64,000 nt of DNA from Flavobacterium sp. J372 (GTDB taxonomy: Bacteria > Bacteroidota > Bacteroidia > Flavobacteriales > Flavobacteriaceae). The position numbers and the translations under genes were made by a program. Shown here piece by piece: positions 58,916-64,000 of this stretch. The stretch is from NCBI RefSeq assembly GCF_024699965.1, contig NZ_JAJOMZ010000004.1, positions 1,858,001 to 1,922,000 of the forward strand, in the 5' to 3' direction. The notes under the pieces were generated by a model that saw only the letters and a program-made list of their open reading frames with translations, did no database searches and was not told the origin of the DNA. Each line of letters starts with the position of its first letter. Positions within the stretch are counted from its first letter, which is position 1.

Positions 58916-59218
58916 TTATTGTTTTCCGGTAGTTGAAGTGTTTTTATTTGTAGTTGTGGCGGGCTCTGTTTTTGGCGGCCTTGCGGCATCACGCCTGTTA
59001 GCTTTCATATCCTCAGTCTGCTGTTTTTGCAGTTGCCGGGAGTTGTCTGGTAGCTTATCATTATCGGCCCGTACCTCTGCTGCAACTTTAGCGTCGCGCT
59101 GCACCTGCCTCTCTGTAACCACGGGTGGTTCCTGGTTTAGCCTTTCCTGTTCTTCATTTATCTGGGCTGCTGCTGCCAGTGAAAGTAATAACGCAGCTGT
59201 TACGAGTATATTTTTCAT
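58916..59218 (-). CDS. Small secreted or periplasmic protein
   Basis: 100 residues with a signal peptide (L-V-T-A-A-L-L-L-S-L-A-A-A-A-Q) and a hydrophilic, disorder-prone remainder rich in Gln, Arg, Asp and Thr. No family recognised. Followed by a clear terminator, so a single-gene unit. Confidence 0.6.
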   Translation of the reverse strand: MKNILVTAALLLSLAAAAQINEEQERLNQEPPVVTERQVQRDAKVAAEVRADNDKLPDNSRQLQKQQTEDMKANRRDAARPPKTEPATTTNKNTSTTGKQ

Positions 59219-59353
59219 GTCGCGTGTGTTTACGTATATAAAATTAAGCAGAAGATTTTACAGCTTATACCTTGATATTCAACATTAACCAATCTTTAAC
59301 GGTATCTATTAAATTAACTTAAAGCTTCTTACAGCCCACTGAACCAATATTAT

Positions 59354-59361
59354 TATCTTTG
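59354..59361 (+). promoter_or_regulatory. TAnnTTTG promoter box of the HD protein gene
   Basis: TATCTTTG 16 bp before the proposed GTG start. Confidence 0.5.
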
Positions 59362-59377
59362 TTTAAAATTGCCTGAA

Positions 59378-60610
59378 GTGAGCGAAATCAATAAGCTTAA
59401 GATACTCAATGACCCAATTTACGGGTTTATATCCATTACTAATCCTCTTGTTTACGACCTGATACAGCACCCGTATTTCCAGCGGCTGCGCAGGATATCC
59501 CAAATGGGTATGACTTATCTGGTATATCCCGGGGCGCACCACACGCGTTTCCATCATGCGCTGGGATGTATGCACATCATGCAGAAGACCGTTGCGGTGC
59601 TTCGCTTTAAAGGTGTTGATATATCAGATGAGGAAGAAAACGCGCTTTGCATTGCTATACTTTTGCACGATATAGGTCACGGGCCGTTCAGCCACGCCAT
59701 GGAACACAGCATTGTAGAGAATGTAAGCCATGAAAGCATTTCGCTGCTGTTTATGGACAGGCTTAATGAAATATTTGACGGACAGCTATCTCTCGCGATA
59801 AAGATTTTCAGGGGGCAATACCACCGCAAATTCATGTTGCAGCTTATCTCCAGCCAGCTTGATATGGACCGTATGGACTATCTTAAACGCGACAGTTTTT
59901 ATAGTGGTGTAGCTGAAGGCAATATAAACAGCGAGCGCCTTATCCAGATGCTGAATGTGCAGGACGATATGCTTGTGATAGAGGAGAAGGGAATCTATTC
60001 GGTTGAGAAATTCCTTGTGGCACGCAGGCTAATGTACTGGCAGGCTTACCTGCACAAAACCAGCGTAGCGGCAGAGCTTATGCTTACCAAAGTGTTGAAA
60101 CGCGCTAAGCAGCTTACCCAGCAGGGCATATCGCTGGAGTGCAGCAGGCCGCTGAAGTTTTTCATGGAAAACCATATTTCCCTGGAAGATTTTGATAATA
60201 CAATTCTCGATACTTTCTCACGCCTGGATGATTTTGACGTAATTTCAGCTATTAAAGAATGGCAATACCACGACGATTATGTACTGGCCGAACTTTGCCG
60301 GATGATTATAAACCGTGACTTGCCCAAAATCAAGCTCCATGCCCAAAAAGTTAGCAAAGAAGAGGTAGTGAGGTTAAGGTTGCAGCTAATGGAAAGAACC
60401 GGGCTTACAGAAAAAGATGCTGCTTATTTTGTTTACCGTGGCACTATTAAAAACCAGGCGTATAATAAAAAGGAAGAACCTATACACATCCTTAAAAAAG
60501 ACGGCACTATTGAAGACGTAGCCGAAGCGAGCGACCAGCTGAATCTAAAGGCACTTTCTAAGCCGGTTACCAAATATTACCTGTGTTATCCAAAATCCCT
60601 TAACTTTTAA
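59378..60610 (+). CDS. HD superfamily phosphohydrolase
   Basis: About 410 residues. H-H-T-R-F-H-H-A-L-G-C-M-H, L-L-H-D-I-G-H-G-P-F-S-H and Q-L-D-M-D-R-M-D-Y-L supply the metal-binding His and Asp set of dNTPase-like HD proteins (SAMHD1/Dgt relatives). The start is taken as GTG at 59378, which gives M-S-E-I-N-K-L-K; a TTG 9 bp upstream is possible. Substrate not shown; nucleotide hydrolysis is likely. It lies directly before lpxD, as in related genomes. Confidence 0.82.
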   Translation: MSEINKLKILNDPIYGFISITNPLVYDLIQHPYFQRLRRISQMGMTYLVYPGAHHTRFHHALGCMHIMQKTVAVLRFKGVDISDEEENALCIAILLHDIGHGPFSHAMEHSIVENVSHESISLLFMDRLNEIFDGQLSLAIKIFRGQYHRKFMLQLISSQLDMDRMDYLKRDSFYSGVAEGNINSERLIQMLNVQDDMLVIEEKGIYSVEKFLVARRLMYWQAYLHKTSVAAELMLTKVLKRAKQLTQQGISLECSRPLKFFMENHISLEDFDNTILDTFSRLDDFDVISAIKEWQYHDDYVLAELCRMIINRDLPKIKLHAQKVSKEEVVRLRLQLMERTGLTEKDAAYFVYRGTIKNQAYNKKEEPIHILKKDGTIEDVAEASDQLNLKALSKPVTKYYLCYPKSLNF

Positions 60611-60620
60611 TTAAATTTTA

Positions 60621-60628
60621 TATTTTTG
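60621..60628 (+). promoter_or_regulatory. TAnnTTTG promoter box before lpxD
   Basis: TATTTTTG five bases before the ATG of lpxD, suggesting the lipid A cluster has its own promoter and a very short leader. Confidence 0.55.
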
Positions 60629-60633
60629 TCGGG

Positions 60634-61653
60634 ATGAAATTTACAGCAGCGCAAATAGCAGGTATTTTGGAAGGCGACGTGGTGGGAAACCCTGGGGCTG
60701 AAGTATACAAGCTGGCTAAAATTGAAGAAGGCACTGACGGTTCGCTTACATTTCTGGCAAATCCAAAGTACCAATCCTATATATATTCTACAAAAGCAAC
60801 TATTACAATAGTTAACCGCACTTTTGAGCCTGAAAGTGAAATAACTACTACACTTATAAAGGTTGACGACGCCTATAAAGCATTTTCTAAGCTGCTTGAA
60901 TACTACAATCAGGTAAAGCTCATGAAATCAGGTATTGAGCAGCCTTCTGTAATTTCAGAAAATGTTACTTACGGTACAGATCTTTACCTGGGCAGTTTTT
61001 GTTACCTTGGCAAAAATGTAAAGATTGGCAACAACGTAAAAATATACCCCAACACTTTTGTTGGCGATAATGTAACCATTGGCGATAACTGCATATTATT
61101 TGCAGGTGTACGTGTTTACAGCGAGACCGAAATTGGCAATAACTGCACATTTCATTCAGGCGCCATCATAGGCTCAGACGGGTTTGGCTTTGCCCCTAAC
61201 GAAAACGGGGAATACAACAAAGTGCCGCAAATAGGCAATGTGATCATAGAAGATAATGTTGACATAGGCGCATGCACTACTATTGACAGGGCAACGCTTG
61301 GCTCAACGATCATAAAAAGAGGCGTAAAGCTTGATAACCAGATACAGATAGCACACAATGTTGTTATTGGCGAGAATACCGTAATAGCATCGCAAACAGG
61401 TGTTGCCGGCTCTACGAAGATTGGCAAGAACTGCATTATCGGCGGGCAGGTAGGTATTGTAGGGCACATTACAATTGGCAATAATGTACGTATACAGGCG
61501 CAATCTGGTGTTGGTAAAAGCATTCCTGACGGTGAGGCTGTACAGGGAAGCCCGGCGCTCGGCTATTCAGATTTTAATAAATCATACGTACACTTCAGGA
61601 ATCTTCCTAAAATAGTATCTGATATTGAAGACCTTAAAAAAGGAAATGAGTAA
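60634..61653 (+). CDS. lpxD: UDP-3-O-acylglucosamine N-acyltransferase LpxD
   Basis: 339 residues. N-terminal uridine-binding domain (1-100), then many left-handed beta-helix hexapeptides (I-G-N-N-V-K-I repeats), H-S-G-A-I-I-G-S-D-G-F-G-F-A-P near 172, Q-I-A-H-N-V-V-I-G with the catalytic His, and a C-terminal helix. Third step of lipid A synthesis. First gene of lpxD-lpxC/fabZ-lpxA. Confidence 0.93.
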   Translation: MKFTAAQIAGILEGDVVGNPGAEVYKLAKIEEGTDGSLTFLANPKYQSYIYSTKATITIVNRTFEPESEITTTLIKVDDAYKAFSKLLEYYNQVKLMKSGIEQPSVISENVTYGTDLYLGSFCYLGKNVKIGNNVKIYPNTFVGDNVTIGDNCILFAGVRVYSETEIGNNCTFHSGAIIGSDGFGFAPNENGEYNKVPQIGNVIIEDNVDIGACTTIDRATLGSTIIKRGVKLDNQIQIAHNVVIGENTVIASQTGVAGSTKIGKNCIIGGQVGIVGHITIGNNVRIQAQSGVGKSIPDGEAVQGSPALGYSDFNKSYVHFRNLPKIVSDIEDLKKGNE

Positions 61654-61668
61654 TATAAAGTTCATATA

Positions 61669-63057
61669 ATGGTTAAACAAACCACAATCCAAAACGAAGT
61701 TTCATTAAAGGGCGTAGGGCTGCACACCGGTAAAGAAGTAACAATCACCTTTAAGCCCGCACCGGTAAACAACGGTTATACTTTTGTACGTGTTGATCTT
61801 GAAGGACAGCCTGTTATAGAAGCCGATGCCAATTATGTAGTAAACACGCAGCGCGGCACCAACCTTGAAAAGAAAGGTGTAAAAATCCAGACATCAGAGC
61901 ACGTGCTTGCAGCATTTGTAGGTTGTGATGTTGACAATGTGATAATAGAGCTTGATGCCAGCGAACCGCCTATTATGGACGGTTCTTCAAAATTCTTTGT
62001 GGAAGCCATTGAAAAAGCCGGGGTAGTTGAACAGGATGCCGAGCGTAATGTATATGTTGTAAAAGAAGTTATATCTTATATTGATGAGGCCACAGGCAGC
62101 GAGATCATCGTTATGCCGGCTGATGATTACCAGGTAACGGCGATGGTAGATTTTGGTACTAAAGTGCTTGGTACACAGAATGCTACAATGAAGAATATCA
62201 GCGAATTTAAGTCGCAGATTGCTGACTCGCGTACATTCAGCTTCCTGCATGAGTTGGAAACATTGCTGAACAACGGACTTATAAAAGGAGGAGATCTTAA
62301 CAACGCCATTGTGTATGTTGATAAGGAAATTTCGCCTGAAACAATGGAAAGCCTGAAGGTGGCTTTTGGTAAGGATAATATATCGGTAAAACCAAACGGA
62401 ATACTTGATAACCTTACGCTGCATTACCCTAATGAGGCTGCAAGGCACAAGCTGCTTGACGTAGTGGGCGACCTGGCGCTTATCGGCACAAGGATAAAAG
62501 GTAAGGTTATTGCCAACAAGCCCGGGCATTTTGTGAACACGCAGTTTGCCAAGAAATTAAATAAAATCATCAAGATAGAACAGCGCAACCAGGTACCGGT
62601 GTATGACCTGCACAAAGAGCCGCTAATGGACGTGAATAAGATCATGACCATGCTCCCGCACCGCCCGCCGTTCCTTCTTGTAGATAAGATACTGGAAATG
62701 AGCGACAGCCATGTAGTTGGGCTTAAGAACGTGACCATGAATGAGAGTTTCTTCGTGGGCCACTTCCCGGGTGCTCCGGTAATGCCGGGCGTACTTATTG
62801 TGGAAGCCATGGCACAAACGGGTGGAATCCTGATATTGAGCAGTGTGCCTGACCCGGAGAACTACCTGACATATTTTATGAAGATTGACGGTGTGAAGTT
62901 TAAGCACAAAGTATTGCCGGGCGATACCCTGGTTTTTAAGTGCGACCTGATATCACCTATACGCCGCGGAATATGCCACATGCAGGCCCATGCCTATGCC
63001 AACGGCAAGCTTGTAGCCGAAGCCGAACTAATGGCGCAAATTGTAAAAAACAGCTAA
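61669..63057 (+). CDS. lpxC/fabZ: Bifunctional LpxC deacetylase / FabZ dehydratase
   Basis: 462 residues. LpxC domain at 1-305 with G-V-G-L-H-T-G, the zinc ligands in S-E-H-V-L-A-A and in H-K-L-L-D-V-V-G-D, and P-I-M-D-G-S-S. FabZ domain at about 315-460 with L-P-H-R-P-P-F-L-L-V-D, G-H-F-P-G-A-P-V-M-P-G-V and the catalytic Glu in E-A-M-A-Q. The fusion couples lipid A commitment with fatty-acid elongation and is the normal form in Bacteroidetes. Confidence 0.94.
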   Translation: MVKQTTIQNEVSLKGVGLHTGKEVTITFKPAPVNNGYTFVRVDLEGQPVIEADANYVVNTQRGTNLEKKGVKIQTSEHVLAAFVGCDVDNVIIELDASEPPIMDGSSKFFVEAIEKAGVVEQDAERNVYVVKEVISYIDEATGSEIIVMPADDYQVTAMVDFGTKVLGTQNATMKNISEFKSQIADSRTFSFLHELETLLNNGLIKGGDLNNAIVYVDKEISPETMESLKVAFGKDNISVKPNGILDNLTLHYPNEAARHKLLDVVGDLALIGTRIKGKVIANKPGHFVNTQFAKKLNKIIKIEQRNQVPVYDLHKEPLMDVNKIMTMLPHRPPFLLVDKILEMSDSHVVGLKNVTMNESFFVGHFPGAPVMPGVLIVEAMAQTGGILILSSVPDPENYLTYFMKIDGVKFKHKVLPGDTLVFKCDLISPIRRGICHMQAHAYANGKLVAEAELMAQIVKNS

Positions 63058-63069
63058 CCTGAGAGTTTT

Positions 63070-63858
63070 ATGAATCAACCTTTAGCATATGTACATCCCG
63101 GCGCCAAAATCGCTAAAAATGTAGTGATTGAGCCTTTTACAACTATACACAACAATGTGGAGATAGGCGAGGGCACCTGGATAGGCAGCAACGTAACTAT
63201 TATGGAAGGTGCCCGTATAGGCAAAAACTGTAATATATTTCCCGGTGCGGTAATAAGCGCACCACCGCAAGACCTTAAATACCAGGGCGAAGAGACCACA
63301 GCAGAAATTGGCGACAACACTACAATAAGGGAGTGTGTAACTATAAACCGCGGTACAACCGACAGGATGAAAACCGTAATTGGCAAAAACTGCCTTATCA
63401 TGGCCTACTCTCACGTAGCACATGACTGCCTTGTGGGTAATTACTGTATTTTCTCAAACAATACCAACCTTGCCGGCCATATCACTGTAGGAGATTATGT
63501 AGTGCTTGCAGGTATGGTGGCAGTACACCAGTTCTCAACAATTGGCAATCATGCTTTTGTAACAGGCGGCTCGCTTGTGCGTAAAGATGTTCCGCCGTAT
63601 GTTAAGGCTGCACGTGAGCCGCTTAGCTATGTGGGTATCAACTCGGTAGGGCTTCGCAGGCGTGGCTTTACATCAGAGAAGATTACTGAAATTCAGAACA
63701 TTTACCGTATTCTTTACCAAAAGAATTACAACGTAAGCCAGGCAGTTGAAATCATTGAAGCAGACATGGAGGCGACTCCCGAACGTGATGAGATTATCAT
63801 GGCAATACGCAACTCGCCTCGCGGTGTAATGAAAGGTTATACAGGCGGTAACATATAA
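63070..63858 (+). CDS. lpxA: UDP-N-acetylglucosamine acyltransferase LpxA
   Basis: 262 residues. Hexapeptide beta-helix with H-P-G-A-K-I at the start, I-S-A-P-P-Q-D-L-K-Y, I-R-E-C-V-T-I-N-R-G-T, the catalytic His in S-H-V-A-H-D-C, H-Q-F-S-T-I-G, and a helical C-terminal domain. First acylation of lipid A synthesis. 12 bp after lpxC/fabZ. Confidence 0.94.
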   Translation: MNQPLAYVHPGAKIAKNVVIEPFTTIHNNVEIGEGTWIGSNVTIMEGARIGKNCNIFPGAVISAPPQDLKYQGEETTAEIGDNTTIRECVTINRGTTDRMKTVIGKNCLIMAYSHVAHDCLVGNYCIFSNNTNLAGHITVGDYVVLAGMVAVHQFSTIGNHAFVTGGSLVRKDVPPYVKAAREPLSYVGINSVGLRRRGFTSEKITEIQNIYRILYQKNYNVSQAVEIIEADMEATPERDEIIMAIRNSPRGVMKGYTGGNI

Positions 63859-63921
63859 GTTGGCTGATGCTTTGAATTCAGCAATAAATTGAACGCAAAC
63901 AAATTAAACATAAACTAAGAA

Positions 63922-64000
63922 ATGGCAACTACAGCAGATATAAGGAACGGCCTGTGCATTAAATTCAACCACGATATTTACAAAATTATCGAATTCCTTC
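63922..64000 (+). CDS. efp: Elongation factor P, 5' part (3' partial)
   Basis: The 26 visible codons, M-A-T-T-A-D-I-R-N-G-L-C-I and Y-K-I-I-E-F, match the start of EF-P, which rescues ribosomes stalled at polyproline. The gene runs off the window. It follows the lpx cluster, a common flavobacterial arrangement. Confidence 0.88.
   Translation, partial: MATTADIRNGLCIKFNHDIYKIIEFL

Overview
The window looks like the chromosome of a member of the Flavobacteriaceae, probably Flavobacterium or a close relative. The evidence is repeated TAnnTTTG promoter boxes close to start codons, a fused lpxC/fabZ gene, a PorX response regulator of the type IX secretion system, and DUF4834, DUF4258 and YfhO proteins typical of the group. 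No species can be named from the sequence alone.

Layout. Positions 1-13.2 kb are ordinary chromosome: the end of a PLP transferase, an acetyltransferase-like protein, an outer membrane protein, YfhO, a glycosyltransferase, a polyamine pair (arginine decarboxylase and a deoxyhypusine synthase-like protein), aroB, proline dehydrogenase and a tRNA-Val. Positions 55.1-64 kb are again chromosome: a YjbR protein, alanine dehydrogenase, tsaE, porX, an HD phosphohydrolase, then the lipid A cluster lpxD-lpxC/fabZ-lpxA and the start of efp.

Between them (13,269-55,032) lies a ~41.8 kb genomic island inserted in the 3' end of tRNA-Val. It is bounded by a 24-bp direct repeat of the tRNA end (two mismatches), and shared short motifs near both ends look like integrase arm sites. 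The left end carries a tyrosine integrase. The island has a relaxase and MobC but no recognisable conjugation machinery, so it is probably mobilised in trans. Its cargo is mostly defence: HigBA; two DUF262 proteins (GmrSD-like); a COG1112-type SF1 helicase coupled to a PLD-family nuclease (Mokosh-like architecture); a DISARM-like locus (large helicase-DUF1998, SNF2 helicase, adenine methylase); a 1,600-residue exonuclease-RecQ-UvrD fusion; and an AbiE-type pair.

The most interesting structure is at 33.8-40 kb. The methylase's C-terminal target-recognition region is flanked by inverted repeats together with a second, divergent, promoterless copy facing the other way. A tyrosine recombinase gene lies directly beside the segment. 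Inverting the ~2.2 kb segment would replace the specificity domain of the methylase, so this looks like a phase-variable DISARM-like system.

Caveat: about 35 single-base indels, nearly all in short homopolymer runs, split reading frames across the window. The protein sequence continues across every one of them. I treat them as probable sequencing errors and report whole genes, stating where each break lies. Two in-frame Gln-to-stop changes (DUF932 gene, AbiEii gene) are a different class and may be real.
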